Position numbers and translations under genes: made by a program
Part shown: positions 26,722 to 36,939 of the stretch, one piece after another
Layout of the letters: the number at the start of each line of letters is the position of its first letter
Numbering within the stretch: the stretch's first letter is position 1
Notes under the pieces: model-generated
Database searches by the model: none
What the model was told of the DNA's origin: nothing
The model's input: the letters and a program-made list of their open reading frames with translations, nothing else
Assembly (NCBI RefSeq): GCF_030209745.1
Contig: NZ_JARVRJ010000008.1
Span: 62,001 to 126,000 of the forward strand
DNA from: Arthrobacter sp. fls2-241-R2A-200
GTDB taxonomy: Bacteria; Actinomycetota; Actinomycetes; Actinomycetales; Micrococcaceae
Length of the DNA: 64,000 nt
Reading direction: 5' to 3'

Positions 26722-26755
26722 GTTGCGCTGCGGGTAGTTGCACTGCGGGCGGTTC
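26711..26755. repeat. Tandem repeat, three 15-bp units
   Basis: CACTGCGGGCGGTTG, CGCTGCGGGTAGTTG and CACTGCGGGCGGTTC follow one another directly. The first copy includes the right arm of the rmuC terminator, as if that arm had been re-copied. Noncoding. Confidence 0.75.
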
Positions 26756-26791
26756 AGCCACGGCGGTTCTTAGGACGTCGGCACGGTGGCC

Positions 26792-27877
26792 CTAGGACGT
26801 GGGACGGCTTCCACGGCCGCCAAGTGCCCTGGACACATCGCCAGCCTTCTTCAGGGTTGCCCTCAGCTCCTTGGGCAATGAGAAGAGCAGGTCTTCCTCA
26901 GCTGTGACCACTTCCTGGACCTCGCCATAGCCGTAGTCGGCCAAGAGCCGCAGAACGTCCTGGACAAGCACCTCGGGAACGGAGGCCCCGGATGTCACGC
27001 CGACAGTGGCCACGCCCTCAAACCACGCCTCGTCAACCTCGTTGGCAAAATCCACCCGGTAGGAGGTTCGCGCACCGTATTCAAGTGCTACTTCCACCAA
27101 CCGGACCGAGTTGGAGGAGTTTGCCGAACCGACCACGATGACGAGATCGGCCTGCGGGGCGATCTTCTTGATGGCCACCTGGCGGTTGGTGGTCGCGTAG
27201 CAAATGTCGTCGCTGGGCGGATCCTGCAGAGTGGGGAACCGGTCCTTCAGCAGGCGTACGGTCTCCATGGTTTCATCCACGCTGAGGGTAGTCTGCGATA
27301 GCCAGATGGTCTTTTCAGGATCGCGGACCGTGACCTTGTCTACCTCATGGGGCCCGTTAATGATTTGGATATGCTCCGGGGCTTCGCCGGCGGTTCCTTC
27401 GACTTCCTCGTGGCCGTCATGGCCGATCAAAAGGATGTCGTAGTCCTCCTTGGCGAAGCGAACAGCTTCGCGGTGAACCTTGGTGACCAGCGGGCACGTG
27501 GCATCGATGGTGCGCAGCCCTCGATCTTCCGCTGATTGCACCACGGCAGGAGAAACACCATGCGCGGAGAAGATCACCAAGGCGCCCTCGGGCACCTCGT
27601 CCGTTTCGTCAACGAAGATGGCGCCCTGTTCTTCCAACGAGGACACGACGTGCACGTTGTGAACGATCTGCTTGCGGACGTACACAGGAGGTCCGTAGTG
27701 TTCCAAAGCCTTTTCGACGGCGATGACGGCCCGGTCAACGCCGGCGCAGTAACCCCGGGGGGCTGCCAGGAGAACCTTCTTGGGTCCAGTAACGGGAGCC
27801 GCCGCCTGAATCTCTTCCGGGGAACGCCGCCGGCGGGGCACCGTGGGCATGGGAATGGAAACGGCTGTGCTGGTCAT
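26792..27877 (-). CDS. ispH: 4-hydroxy-3-methylbut-2-enyl diphosphate reductase
   Basis: A 361-residue iron-sulfur enzyme for the last step of the MEP isoprenoid pathway, making IPP and DMAPP from HMBPP. The three cluster cysteines are C44 ([10 protein letters not shown]), C128 (DATCPLV) and C226 (ICYATTNRQ). The HNVHVV and HGVSPAV substrate loops are present. ATG at 27877 lies 6 nt after TACCAT, a leaderless arrangement, although TGAAGG could also act as a weak SD. Downstream of a membrane-protein gene on the same strand by 27 bp. Confidence 0.95.
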   Translation of the reverse strand: MTSTAVSIPMPTVPRRRRSPEEIQAAAPVTGPKKVLLAAPRGYCAGVDRAVIAVEKALEHYGPPVYVRKQIVHNVHVVSSLEEQGAIFVDETDEVPEGALVIFSAHGVSPAVVQSAEDRGLRTIDATCPLVTKVHREAVRFAKEDYDILLIGHDGHEEVEGTAGEAPEHIQIINGPHEVDKVTVRDPEKTIWLSQTTLSVDETMETVRLLKDRFPTLQDPPSDDICYATTNRQVAIKKIAPQADLVIVVGSANSSNSVRLVEVALEYGARTSYRVDFANEVDEAWFEGVATVGVTSGASVPEVLVQDVLRLLADYGYGEVQEVVTAEEDLLFSLPKELRATLKKAGDVSRALGGRGSRPTS

Positions 27878-27904
27878 CCTTCAATGGTAGCGGCCCGACC
27901 CTCG

Positions 27905-28765
27905 CTAACGGGCGGAAGGTGACCATCGTCGCCTTGAGACGATCAGACCTACGAGGCCTACGACGAGCAGGATGCCCGAGGCGAACGCAGCGTCCCACAC
28001 CCATTCACCAAAGCCCTTTGTTGCTGCTGAGAGGAACTCTTGTTTGAAAAGCTCCGCCACACTGTTCGAACTGGACAGATTGCCTACCACTCCACCGGCA
28101 AGCTGGGATCCGGCCATCCAGAGCGCGGCCAATGCGAGTCCTCCAAGCCCCAAGAACAGCAATACCAGGGCGCGCCGACGGGCAGACACCAACGCCAACA
28201 AGGCAGATACCACGGCGCCAAGTGCGGCCACCCACCACAGTGGCGCGAAGGCCGAGACCCGCTCAACGAGTTGCCTCTGCGAGGGTTGGCCTAGGGTGAC
28301 CAGATTTTCCGATGGGACGTCCAGTTTGAATCCAGTAGTGCCGGCGACGTGGTCGCGCACCAGTCTGACCAAGGGTCCGACGTCGAGGACAAGGGCCGTA
28401 CTGGACGAACCACTCCCCGGTTGGGCGGCGGCGCCGAAGTTGAGGCGATGGCTGTTCCTCACAGTGTCCTGCCACGCCTGGGGGTAGTCGCTCCATGATT
28501 GCATTCCCGCGGTGGCACTTTTGAGGACTCCCGCGGCGAGGGATCGGACCGGTTCGGGAAGATTAACCGAGGACTCAAAACTGCCGACGGCGGCCGTGGC
28601 CAGGCGGCTCTGGAAATCGGAATCGCTACCTAACGAACCCGCGAGACGGACAAAACCGTCCTCTTTGACGATGTTCTGGTCCACCCAAGCCGCAGGAACT
28701 GCGACGGCGGTGAGCAGCAAGGCGACCACCACTCCCAACGCTGAGACAAAAGTTCGCAAAGCCAT
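27905..28765 (-). CDS. Integral membrane protein of unknown function
   Basis: A 286-residue protein with an N-terminal membrane helix (FVSALGVVVALLLTAVAVPAAW), a long extracellular segment of about 150 residues and three or four helices in the C-terminal third (WVAALGAVVSALLALVSA; LVLLFLGLGGLALAALWMAG; GILLVVGLVGLIVS). The architecture is shared by actinobacterial hypothetical proteins. No enzyme motif seen. It lies upstream of ispH on the same strand and diverges from xseA. Confidence 0.75.
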   Translation of the reverse strand: MALRTFVSALGVVVALLLTAVAVPAAWVDQNIVKEDGFVRLAGSLGSDSDFQSRLATAAVGSFESSVNLPEPVRSLAAGVLKSATAGMQSWSDYPQAWQDTVRNSHRLNFGAAAQPGSGSSSTALVLDVGPLVRLVRDHVAGTTGFKLDVPSENLVTLGQPSQRQLVERVSAFAPLWWVAALGAVVSALLALVSARRRALVLLFLGLGGLALAALWMAGSQLAGGVVGNLSSSNSVAELFKQEFLSAATKGFGEWVWDAAFASGILLVVGLVGLIVSRRRWSPSAR

Positions 28766-28987
28766 CCTTTGAGTCGGGGGTCAAGGAACCATCCTAGGAC
28801 TGTCCACAGGATAGGAAAAATGTCCGGGCCACACGCTATAGCTGGATAGAGTTGGAAGACTGACCGGCATCCAAGCGCCCCAAGCCAAGAGCACAAGACA
28901 AACGCACTAAGACAAGCGCCGTACCCTTAGCAAGGACTATCACCATGGAATCACCGTTGCGGCCCCCGGCTCAGCTTCGGAGCAGAC

Positions 28988-30265
28988 ATGTCCGCTGACG
29001 CCTCCCCGGAATCCACGCTGCCTGGGACCGCGGCAGAAACCAGCCCGGACAACCCGTGGCCCCTTCAGTTGCTCTCACGCAAGTTGAAAGCCCATATTGA
29101 AAGGGCACCGGCCGCTTGGATCGAAGGCCAGGTCATCGAACTGAACCGCCGGGGCGGCAATGCGTTCCTCACGCTGCGCGACGTCGACGCCGAAATCTCT
29201 TTGCCTGCTTCTGTTTGGTCCACTGTCCTGGACCGCCAGCCGGTGCCCCTGGAACGGGGTTCGCGGGTGGTGGCGCTGGTGAAGGCGGACTTCTGGGTAA
29301 AGACTGGTCGCCTCAACATGTCCGTCAAAGACATCAGGCCCGTCGGCCTCGGCGACCTCCTTGCCCGAATCGAACGCCTGCGGCAGGCCTTGGCAGCAGA
29401 GGGACTGTTCGCGGATTCCCGAAAACGGAAGCTGCCCCTCCTTCCCCACCGAATCGGGCTCATTACGGGCCGTGATTCCGATGCCAAAAAGGATGTGCTG
29501 CGTAACGCGGCACTCCGCTGGCCCGCCGTCGAATTCGATGTCCGGGAGGTTGCGGTGCAGGGCAACACGGCCGTAGCGCAGATCATCGCCGCCCTCACAT
29601 CGTTGGACGCCGACCCGCACGTTGACGTCATCGTACTGGCCCGTGGTGGAGGGGCTCTGGAGGATCTCCTGCCGTTCAGTAACGAAGACCTCGTCCGGGC
29701 CGTAGCCGCTGCTTCCACTCCCGTGGTGAGCGCAATCGGCCACGAAGCGGACCGCCCTATCCTGGACGACGTGGCCGATCTCCGCGCCTCCACGCCCACG
29801 GACGCCGCCAAGCGCATCGTGCCCGACGTGAGCGAGGAATTGGGGGTGGTGCGCCAAGCGCGCGAGCACTTGCGGCGCAGTGTGGGCCGCATGGTGGATC
29901 GGGAGACGGACCGGCTCCACTCGTTGAGGTCCCGGCCTGTCCTGGCGTCGCCTGATTCGATGGTGGCCACCCGGGCGGATGACGTTGCACGTCTCCAACA
30001 GCGGGCACATTCAGCAGTGTCCACTGCGCTCGTTCGGTCTTTGGACCAAGTGCGTCACCTGCGCGCCCAAGTACGGGCATTGTCCCCCCAAAAGACCTTG
30101 GACCGGGGCTACGCGGTGGTCCAGGTGGTCGGGGCAGACCACGCAGGGCATACGGTGGTGAGCAGCCCGGGGCAAGCCCCTGAAGGCACGGAATTGGCCA
30201 TACGCGTGGCCGAAGGCCGTTTCCGGGCGGTGTCGTCCGGTCATGGCGAAATCGCCGAACCATGA
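28988..30265 (+). CDS. xseA: Exodeoxyribonuclease VII large subunit
   Basis: A 425-residue subunit of ExoVII, which degrades single-stranded DNA from both ends. An N-terminal OB-fold (about residues 23-120, [22 protein letters not shown]) is followed by the catalytic core with [42 protein letters not shown] and [27 protein letters not shown], then a long helical region and a C-terminal LDRGYAVVQ motif. Complete. The xseB gene follows immediately. Confidence 0.95.
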   Translation: MSADASPESTLPGTAAETSPDNPWPLQLLSRKLKAHIERAPAAWIEGQVIELNRRGGNAFLTLRDVDAEISLPASVWSTVLDRQPVPLERGSRVVALVKADFWVKTGRLNMSVKDIRPVGLGDLLARIERLRQALAAEGLFADSRKRKLPLLPHRIGLITGRDSDAKKDVLRNAALRWPAVEFDVREVAVQGNTAVAQIIAALTSLDADPHVDVIVLARGGGALEDLLPFSNEDLVRAVAAASTPVVSAIGHEADRPILDDVADLRASTPTDAAKRIVPDVSEELGVVRQAREHLRRSVGRMVDRETDRLHSLRSRPVLASPDSMVATRADDVARLQQRAHSAVSTALVRSLDQVRHLRAQVRALSPQKTLDRGYAVVQVVGADHAGHTVVSSPGQAPEGTELAIRVAEGRFRAVSSGHGEIAEP

Positions 30266-30294
30266 ATTTCGAAACACCTGACGTAAGGATCACC

Positions 30295-30558
30295 ATGACT
30301 GAGAAGACTCCGGCAGCGCCGGCCCACGACTCATTGGATGCCCTCAGCTACGAGGAAGCCCGCGAACAACTGGTCGCCGTCGTGGGTCGTCTCGAAGCCG
30401 GCGGCGCGAGCTTGGAGGAATCCCTCGCCCTCTGGGAACGGGGCGAAGCGCTGGCCAAGCGTTGCGAGGACTGGCTTGATGGCGCCCGCAAGCGCCTGGC
30501 CAGCGCGCGGGACGCCCAGATGGACCCCAACGCAGACCGGACGAAGCCGCAGTCCTAG
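30295..30558 (+). CDS. xseB: Exodeoxyribonuclease VII small subunit
   Basis: An 87-residue helical protein with the signature [41 protein letters not shown]. It binds the C-terminal helices of XseA in multiple copies. Start at 30295 follows AAGGATCACC; an in-frame ATG at 30262 overlaps the xseA stop as ATGA and is possible, giving 98 residues. Its TAG stop is part of CTAG at 30555-30558, which also supplies the stop of the convergent PPK2 gene. Confidence 0.92.
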   Translation: MTEKTPAAPAHDSLDALSYEEAREQLVAVVGRLEAGGASLEESLALWERGEALAKRCEDWLDGARKRLASARDAQMDPNADRTKPQS

Positions 30559-31415
30559 GAGTTCATGACGAGCGCGCGTTCGGCCGCCACGTCGAACTCT
30601 GCGGACGGCCACCTCAGGGACATGCCTTCGAGAGCCTCCAACAACAGCTGCTGCACGGCGATGCGCGCGTACCATTTCTTGTTGGCGGGGACCACATGCC
30701 ACGGCGCGATCCCGGTGGAGGTCTTCTCGAAAGCAACCCTGTAAGCATCCATATAGGAGCCCCAGAACGCTCGCTCGGCCAGGTCAGTCTGACTGTATTT
30801 CCAGTGTTTACTGGGATCGTCAAGCCTGGCGATAAGGCGTTTCTTTTGCTCGTCCTGGCTAATGTTGAGCATGACTTTGATGATGGTAGTGCCATCCTCG
30901 ACCAGCCGGGCCTCGAAGTCGTTAATGGCGGCGTACCGCCGTTCCAGTTCGGCGGCGTCAGCCCACCCATGGACCCTGTGGATCAGTACGTCCTCGTAAT
31001 GGGAACGGTCGAAAACGCCCACCATTCCGGCCTCAGGGGACCGCTTTTCGATCCGCCAGAGGAAGTCATGGGACTTCTCTTCATCCGTCGGGGCTTTGAA
31101 GGCCGCCAACTGCACGCCTTGTGGATCCATCGAACCCACCACGTGGCCAATGATTCCGCCTTTGCCCGCTGTGTCCATGGCTTGGAGTATGAGCAGGAGC
31201 CGTTTGTCGCTGCCGAACTTGCCCTCGGCAAAGAGCCTTTCCTGAAGTCCGGCGAGGCGGGTCTTTTGGGCGGCCAGAAGCTGCTTGCCATCGGACTTCT
31301 TGCCCTTGTAACCGGGCGTGGAGTTCGGATCGACGCCGGCAAGCGAGAACCCGGGCTCCACTTTCAGGGTCTTGGCGGGACTCTTGGCGAACTCAAGTGC
31401 ATCTACCATTGGCAT
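30555..31415 (-). CDS. ppk2: Polyphosphate kinase 2 family protein
   Basis: A 286-residue PPK2-family kinase transferring phosphate between polyphosphate and nucleotides. Walker A-like [16 protein letters not shown], the lid/Walker B region [16 protein letters not shown] and the basic [16 protein letters not shown] are present. The single-domain length and the [12 protein letters not shown] motif fit PPK2 class I/III enzymes; the class and thus nucleotide preference are not certain. Stops in the same CTAG as xseB. Probably transcribed with or just after the aminotransferase gene 44 bp upstream. Confidence 0.9.
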   Translation of the reverse strand: MPMVDALEFAKSPAKTLKVEPGFSLAGVDPNSTPGYKGKKSDGKQLLAAQKTRLAGLQERLFAEGKFGSDKRLLLILQAMDTAGKGGIIGHVVGSMDPQGVQLAAFKAPTDEEKSHDFLWRIEKRSPEAGMVGVFDRSHYEDVLIHRVHGWADAAELERRYAAINDFEARLVEDGTTIIKVMLNISQDEQKKRLIARLDDPSKHWKYSQTDLAERAFWGSYMDAYRVAFEKTSTGIAPWHVVPANKKWYARIAVQQLLLEALEGMSLRWPSAEFDVAAERALVMNS

Positions 31416-31459
31416 GCCTTTCTGCCCGGCGGCCCCCGTGGCTCGCCTTGGACCTCAGG

Positions 31460-32680
31460 CTAGTTGCCCGGATACCTCGACAGGAAGTCCGCCATGCGGT
31501 TGATGGCTTCTTCAATGTCTTTGACGTTGGGCAAAGTGACCATTCGGAAGTGGTCTGGGCGGACCCAGTTGAACGCCCTGCCGTGCGATACCAGGATCTT
31601 CTGTTCCTTGAGAAGGTCCAGGACGAACTTCTCGTCATCCCTGATGTGGTGGACCTCGGGGTCCAGCTTCGGAAAGAGGTAAAGCGCCCCCCGTGCCTGC
31701 TGGGTGCTGACGCCCGGGATCGCGTTGAGAAGATCGTAAGCTTTGTTGCGCTGTTCCAGGAGCCTGCCGCCGGGCAGGATGAGGTCATTGATGCTTTGGT
31801 ACCCGCCGAGCGCCGTCTGGATGGCATGCTGTGCCGGAACGTTGGCACACAGGCGCATGTTTGCCAGGAGATTGATGCCCTCAAGGTAGTCCGAAGCATT
31901 TTTCTTGGGGCCGGAAATAGCCATCCAGCCTGCCCGGTAACCGCACACACGGTACGCCTTGGACAATCCGCTGAAGGTCAGGCAGAGGACGTCATCGCCG
32001 GTGAGTGACGCCAGGTTTACGTGGACCGCGTCTTCGTAAAGGATCTTTTCGTAGATCTCATCGGCAAACACCACCAGCCCGTGTTTCTCGGCCAGCGCCA
32101 CAATTTTCTTGAGTGTCTCTTCGGGGTAGACGGCACCCGTGGGGTTGTTGGGATTGATGACCACGATTCCCTTAGTGTGGGGCGTGATCTTTGACTCCAT
32201 GTCCTCAAGATCGGGCTGCCAGCCGGAGTCCTCGTCGCACAAATAGTGCACAGGACGGCCGCCGGCCAAGGCCACTGACGCGGTCCACAAGGGGTAGTCG
32301 GGCGTGGGGATGAGGACTTCATCACCGTCGTCCAAAAGCGCCATGAGGGACATGGTGATCAGTTCGCTGACGCCGTTTCCCAAGTAGATATCGTCAACGT
32401 GGATGTTCTGGATGCCACGCGTCTGGTAGTACTGCGAGACCGCCGTGCGCGCGGAAAAGATACCTCGCGAATCGCTGTAGCCCTGGGCGTTGGGCAAGTG
32501 GCGGATCATGTCCACCAAGATCGCGTCGGGCGCCTCGAATCCGAAAGGAGCCGGGTTGCCGATGTTCAGTTTGAGGATCCGGTGACCCTCGGCTTCCATC
32601 TGCTGGGCGGCCTGCAGGATCGGTCCACGGATGTCGTAGAGGACATTATGAAGCTTCGTGGACTGCTTGAAATTCGCCAT
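31460..32680 (-). CDS. alaA: Alanine/aspartate-type aminotransferase (AlaA-like)
   Basis: A 406-residue fold-type I PLP aminotransferase. It begins ANFKQSTKLHNVLYDIRGPILQAAQQMEAEGH, characteristic of AlaA (glutamate-pyruvate aminotransferase). NPNNPTGAVYP and PLP-lysine LTFSGLSKAYRVCGYRAGW are visible. Full length. ATG at 32680 is preceded by TGAGGA and, just before it, CATATT, so leaderless or SD-led initiation are both possible. Symbol given by similarity to AlaA; aspartate activity cannot be excluded. Confidence 0.85.
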   Translation of the reverse strand: MANFKQSTKLHNVLYDIRGPILQAAQQMEAEGHRILKLNIGNPAPFGFEAPDAILVDMIRHLPNAQGYSDSRGIFSARTAVSQYYQTRGIQNIHVDDIYLGNGVSELITMSLMALLDDGDEVLIPTPDYPLWTASVALAGGRPVHYLCDEDSGWQPDLEDMESKITPHTKGIVVINPNNPTGAVYPEETLKKIVALAEKHGLVVFADEIYEKILYEDAVHVNLASLTGDDVLCLTFSGLSKAYRVCGYRAGWMAISGPKKNASDYLEGINLLANMRLCANVPAQHAIQTALGGYQSINDLILPGGRLLEQRNKAYDLLNAIPGVSTQQARGALYLFPKLDPEVHHIRDDEKFVLDLLKEQKILVSHGRAFNWVRPDHFRMVTLPNVKDIEEAINRMADFLSRYPGN

Positions 32681-32734
32681 TCCTCAAATATGCCACATGG
32701 GTGATGGACTCCTTCGGAGATGTCCGTCACACAC

Positions 32735-32786
32735 GCGTACGACGACGGCGACAGACCCGCCTGGGTCCGTCGCCGTCGTCGTACGC
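32735..32786. terminator. Long stem-loop after the osmoprotectant importer operon
   Basis: The 24-nt arms, from GCGTACGACGACGG on the left to CGTCGTCGTACGC on the right, pair with one mismatch around GCCT. It lies 15 bp downstream of the binding-protein stop and before the aminotransferase gene. Confidence 0.8.
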
Positions 32787-32801
32787 TGCTTTTCAGGAGA
32801 C

Positions 32802-33758
32802 CTACTTAACGATTCCCTTGTCTTTCAACCATGCGGCAGCTGCATCCTTGGCACTTTGCTTCTGGTTGCCGCTGACGGCGCGATTCAGCTTCACCAGGTC
32901 ATCGCTGGTGAGGATCTTGGACACGTTGTTGAGTGCATCCTTGGCCTTGTCCGTCATCTTGGCCTTGCTGTACAGGGGCAGCACCTGCTGGGCCTTGAAG
33001 TTGTTCTTGGGATCTTCGAGGATGACAAGGTCATTATCCGCAATTGACGGTGTGGTGGTGAAGATATCTGCCACCTGTACCTGGTCCGAAAGCAGAGCCT
33101 GCAGGGTCAGGTTCCCGCCGCCGTCGTTGAACGGCTGCAGGCCCTTGAGCTCGCAGTTGTAGTTGGCCTTCAGGCCAGGGAACCCGTAGGACCGTGTCTC
33201 GAAAGTTGCCGGGGCCCCCATGGTGAGGTCCTTGCAGACCTTGGCAAGATCCTCGATGGATTTGAGCTGGTACTTTTGCTGCGTCGCCTTGGTCACCACC
33301 ATGGCGTCCTTGTCCTCAGCCTTCGCCGGATCCAGCACCCCAAGACCGGACGGCAGCTTCCCCTGGAGCGCCTTGTACACGTCATCGGCGGAGACCTGGG
33401 TAGCCGACGTGTCCAAATAGGACAGCAGGTTCCCGGAATAGTCCGGAACAAGGTCAATGGAACCGTCCTGGACGGCCTTGTAATAGATCTCCCGGGATCC
33501 GATGTTGGGCTTGGTGGTGGCAGTGATGCCTGCGGCGTTCAAGGCACCGGCATAGATTTCACCGATGATCTGGCTTTCCGGAAAGTCGGCAGAGCCGACA
33601 ACCAACGGACCGCCGGCGGCGCCCCCGCTCGCTGCCGACGTCGAGGGCGTGGCCAGCGGGCTGCCACCGCAGGCGCTCAAGGCGAGGGCAACGCCGACTC
33701 CGGCGGCGAGCCCGGCCAACCCACGGCGGGTCAGGGGCGTGGATACAGGGTTTTTCAT
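32802..33758 (-). CDS. Glycine betaine/choline-type ABC transporter substrate-binding lipoprotein
   Basis: A 318-residue lipoprotein of the OpuAC/OsmX group. N-terminal RRGLAGLAAGVGVALALSAC carries a lipobox with Cys at about 30. The mature sequence has VGSADFPESQIIGEIYAGAL and the YKAVQDGSIDLVPDYSGNLLSYL motif of quaternary-ammonium binding proteins. Last gene of the four-gene operon, starting 4 bp inside the preceding permease gene (ATGA). Collects osmoprotectant or choline outside the membrane. Confidence 0.9.
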   Translation of the reverse strand: MKNPVSTPLTRRGLAGLAAGVGVALALSACGGSPLATPSTSAASGGAAGGPLVVGSADFPESQIIGEIYAGALNAAGITATTKPNIGSREIYYKAVQDGSIDLVPDYSGNLLSYLDTSATQVSADDVYKALQGKLPSGLGVLDPAKAEDKDAMVVTKATQQKYQLKSIEDLAKVCKDLTMGAPATFETRSYGFPGLKANYNCELKGLQPFNDGGGNLTLQALLSDQVQVADIFTTTPSIADNDLVILEDPKNNFKAQQVLPLYSKAKMTDKAKDALNNVSKILTSDDLVKLNRAVSGNQKQSAKDAAAAWLKDKGIVK

Positions 33759-34498
33759 GGTGTACCTCCTTGAAGGACAGCTCCGGCGGGAGCTGGGGCT
33801 GCGAGATCGTCGGCCGCCGTCTGGCGTCCGCGTGAGTCGAGAGTCAAGCCAGGCGAGAGAACCAGTCTCTGCACCCCGGCAAGGATGAGGTCTACAGCGA
33901 TCGCCAGCGCAGCGATCAGCAACGAGCCGCCCAGCATCCTGGGGAAATCCTGCAGGACAAGGCCATCGAACAGGTAGCGTCCCAATCCGCCCAACGGCAG
34001 GTAGGCCACTACAGACACTGTTGCAATCACTTGCAGGACGGCCGTCCTGATACCGCCGAACATCACGTGAAGGCCGTTGGGCAACTCAACCCGGAACAAG
34101 ACCTGGAGTTCGGTCATGCCCACGGCCCGGGCAGCGTCCACCACTGTGGCATCAACGCTGGAGATGCCGGCGTACGTTCCTGCCAACAACGGCGGCACCG
34201 TCAGGATGACGAGCGCCCAGACAGGCGGCATCAGCCCGCTCCCGGCCAGCAAGGCGAAGAGCACCAACAACCCAAGAGTGGGCAGTGCGCGCAGGGCACC
34301 TGCCACGGCGACGGCAACCACACGGCCACGGCCGGTGTGGCCGATGAACAGGCCGATCGGAACCGCGATCACGGCTGCGATAACCAATACCAAGGCGCTG
34401 TACTGAAGGTGTTCAAGAAGACGGTTCGGTATGCCGCTGCTGCCGCGCCAGTGTGCGGGATCAGCTAGCCAGGCAAGAGTGTCGGCCAAGATGTTCAT
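33755..34498 (-). CDS. Osmoprotectant ABC transporter permease (OpuCB/ProW-like)
   Basis: A 247-residue inner-membrane permease with about five to six spans and the EAA-like loop DAARAVGMTELQVLFRVELPNGL. RALPTLGLLVLFALLAGSGLMPP is typical of OpuC-type permeases. A soluble Ala/Pro-rich tail follows the last helix. It overlaps both neighbours by 4 bp, consistent with coupled expression. Confidence 0.9.
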   Translation of the reverse strand: MNILADTLAWLADPAHWRGSSGIPNRLLEHLQYSALVLVIAAVIAVPIGLFIGHTGRGRVVAVAVAGALRALPTLGLLVLFALLAGSGLMPPVWALVILTVPPLLAGTYAGISSVDATVVDAARAVGMTELQVLFRVELPNGLHVMFGGIRTAVLQVIATVSVVAYLPLGGLGRYLFDGLVLQDFPRMLGGSLLIAALAIAVDLILAGVQRLVLSPGLTLDSRGRQTAADDLAAPAPAGAVLQGGTP

Positions 34499-35172
34499 AC
34501 GGGCGCTCCCGCCGGTTTAGGCACAGCGTTGCTGCCCCCAAGTGCCCGTGTCCAAGGCGTCAGCAGCCTCTCCAGGACAACGAGGACCGCGTCCATGAGC
34601 AGGGCGAGAACCAGGATGGCGAGGATTCCCACCACCACCTCGGTGACGAAGTTGCGCTGGAGGCCGTCCGTGAAGAGGATACCGAGGTTACCGACGCCCA
34701 AGAGGGCGGCGACACTGACCAGGGAAATGTTGCTGACCGAGACAACCCGAAGGCCAGCGAACAGCACTGGAAGTGACAACGGCAAATCCACCCGGAAGAA
34801 GCGAGCGGTGGGCTTGAAGCCCATGGCCACGGCGGCGTTGCGGAGTTGATCATCCACGGAGTCAAAGGCGTCCATGGCAGCCCGGACCAGCAGTGCGACT
34901 GCGTAGATCGTCAGGGCCACCACCACGTTGAGGGGGTCCAGGATCCTGGTGCCCAGGATCGTGGGAAGGATGATGAAAAGGGCCAACGAAGGAATGGTGT
35001 AGAGCAGCGAGGTGGCCGTTGTGACCACCGAACGCAGGACCCGGTTTTGCCTGGCCAACTGAGCCAAGGGAACTGAGATCACGAGTCCCAAAACCATAGG
35101 GATGACGGCCAGCAGCAGGTGCTGTCCGGCCAACCCAAAGATCATGCCGCTGTTAGCCAGGAACCATTCCAT
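34495..35172 (-). CDS. Osmoprotectant ABC transporter permease, second subunit
   Basis: A 225-residue permease beginning MEWFLANSGMIFGLAGQHLLLAVIPMVLGLVISVPLAQLA, the usual OpuC/YehW-type N-terminus; the EAA loop is NAAVAMGFKPTARFFRVDLPLSLP. The ATG at 35172 shares one base with the TGA of the ATPase gene; the longer open frame upstream lies inside the ATPase gene and is rejected. Pairs with the 33755-34498 subunit to form the channel. Confidence 0.92.
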   Translation of the reverse strand: MEWFLANSGMIFGLAGQHLLLAVIPMVLGLVISVPLAQLARQNRVLRSVVTTATSLLYTIPSLALFIILPTILGTRILDPLNVVVALTIYAVALLVRAAMDAFDSVDDQLRNAAVAMGFKPTARFFRVDLPLSLPVLFAGLRVVSVSNISLVSVAALLGVGNLGILFTDGLQRNFVTEVVVGILAILVLALLMDAVLVVLERLLTPWTRALGGSNAVPKPAGAPV

Positions 35173-36266
35173 CAGGTGGCGTCCTCCCTGTGGTGGCGGA
35201 CTTCTTCGATCAGCGCCAGGACCTCGGGCGCCTTCAAGACTCCGGCCACCCGGCCGTCGTCGTCCACCGCTACACCGAGGCCCGACGGCGAGGACAACGC
35301 TGCGTCCAGCGCGCGGCGCAAGGTGTCTCCCTTGCGGAAGAGGGAGCCACCGGGAATCAGTCCGGCACCATCCCGGGGCGAGGACCAACCCAAGGGACGC
35401 GAGTCCGCGTCCACAACCAGTGCCCACTCCCCCGTTTCCCGGCCGGCGTTTGTTCCGTCGGAAGCGCTGACCGTTGCAACGGGGTGAAGCGTGACGGCGT
35501 CTGCCACGTTGAAGGCAAGGTGTCGGAACCCGCGGTCGCGACCGACGAATGACGCGACGAAGTCGTTGGCGGGGGCCCGGAGGATCTCCTCTGGCGCTGC
35601 GTACTGCGCGAGTTTGCCCCCGACGGCGAACACGGCCACCTTGTCACCGAGGACGGTCGCTTCGTCGATGTCGTGCGTGACAAAGACGATGGTCTTGGCA
35701 AGTTCGCGTTGAAGGCGCAGCAACTCCTGCTGGAGTTCGTCGCGGACAACGGGATCCACTGCACTGAAAGGCTCGTCCATGAGCAACACAGGCGGATCCG
35801 CTGCGAGCGCCCTGGCCACGCCGACGCGCTGTTGTTGGCCGCCCGAGAGTTGTGAGGGGTAGCGTTTGCCCAGTACCGGATCGAGCCCCACGACGTCGAG
35901 CAGTTCCGCGGCCCGCTTGCGCGCCACGGCCTTCGAAACTCCGTTGAGCCGCGGAACTGTTGCCACATTGTCCAGTACCGAACGGTGCGGCAGCAGCCCG
36001 GCCGACTGCATCACGTAGCCCATGGAGCGGCGAAGCTCAGCAGCGGGCACTTGCGAAACGTCCTTGCCGCCCACGGTGATGGTCCCCTTGGTGGGCTCGA
36101 CCATACGGTTGATCATCCGCAAGGAGGTGGTCTTGCCGCACCCCGAGGGACCCACGAATACGGTAATAGCGCCCTTGTCCACGGACATGGTCAAGGCGTC
36201 CACGGCCGGTTGCCCACTTTGGTATTGCTTGGTGACGCTCTGGAACTCAATCATGGCTTCAGCCAT
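35172..36266 (-). CDS. Osmoprotectant ABC transporter ATP-binding protein with CBS region
   Basis: A 364-residue ATPase of the OpuCA/ProV type. Walker A VGPSGCGKTTSL, signature LSGGQQQRVG, Walker B VLLMDEPFSAVD and H-loop VTHDIDEA are all present. The C-terminal 120 residues form a CBS-like segment (SLFRKGDTLRRALDAALSSPSGLGVAVDDDGRVAGVLK), which in OpuA senses ionic strength. First gene of the operon. ATG at 36254 (MIEFQS) is an alternative start 12 bp in. Confidence 0.92.
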   Translation of the reverse strand: MAEAMIEFQSVTKQYQSGQPAVDALTMSVDKGAITVFVGPSGCGKTTSLRMINRMVEPTKGTITVGGKDVSQVPAAELRRSMGYVMQSAGLLPHRSVLDNVATVPRLNGVSKAVARKRAAELLDVVGLDPVLGKRYPSQLSGGQQQRVGVARALAADPPVLLMDEPFSAVDPVVRDELQQELLRLQRELAKTIVFVTHDIDEATVLGDKVAVFAVGGKLAQYAAPEEILRAPANDFVASFVGRDRGFRHLAFNVADAVTLHPVATVSASDGTNAGRETGEWALVVDADSRPLGWSSPRDGAGLIPGGSLFRKGDTLRRALDAALSSPSGLGVAVDDDGRVAGVLKAPEVLALIEEVRHHREDAT

Positions 36267-36449
36267 ACCCGGGCTTACCTATCTGTGGAGGACAACTTTG
36301 GTGGAGCCTAACGACCGTCACTCTTATTGAGAGGCCGCAACGCTGCTATCTGGCCGCACAGTAAAATCTTCCCCCAGAGTAACCAGCCCGGCCGAGGATG
36401 TCAGCGGCGCCACGTATTCCGTAATGAATCGGCAATCTTCCTGCTGCTT

Positions 36450-36902
36450 TCAGGCGAGTTTTCCGTCCACCGGACGCTCCCAGTACAGCCGTAGGGCGAC
36501 ATCCACCAAGGACACCCGCTGTAGCCCCGGCACTTTCTCCAAGGGAATCCAGGCCGCATGCGTGGTGCTGCCATCCACCTCATGGGTTAGTTCACCGCCC
36601 ACCACAGTGGCTTCATAGACCAACCGAAGTGCTTGGAAGTCCCTGACGGAACCGTCCGCTTGAACGTCCCCGGGCCAGTGCCCGACGTCGATTCCCAACA
36701 TCCGTTCGATCTTGGCGTGATATCCGGTTTCTTCGAAAACTTCCCTGCGACACCCGTCCACGGGATGTTCGGCGAGGTCCAGCCCGCCGCCGGGCAAGGT
36801 CCAGCCCTCTTTGTTGTCCTGCTTCCAATAGGCCAACAGAATCAGGCCATCGCGGATGATGACGGCGTAGGCGGCAGGGCGGGTGTCGAAGTCCAGGCTC
36901 AT
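36450..36902 (-). CDS. Nudix hydrolase
   Basis: A 150-residue Nudix protein with a complete Nudix box (GGLDLAEHPVDGCRREVFEETGY, pattern Gx5Ex7REUxEExGU) at about residues 39-61. It hydrolyses a nucleoside diphosphate linked to another moiety; the substrate is not predictable from sequence. Monocistronic-looking, upstream of the opu operon in the same direction but with a 183-bp gap in which I see no gene. Confidence 0.88.
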   Translation of the reverse strand: MSLDFDTRPAAYAVIIRDGLILLAYWKQDNKEGWTLPGGGLDLAEHPVDGCRREVFEETGYHAKIERMLGIDVGHWPGDVQADGSVRDFQALRLVYEATVVGGELTHEVDGSTTHAAWIPLEKVPGLQRVSLVDVALRLYWERPVDGKLA

Positions 36903-36939
36903 GATGCCAGCTTAGGGGTGCGCTCCAGGCGGCCGGACG

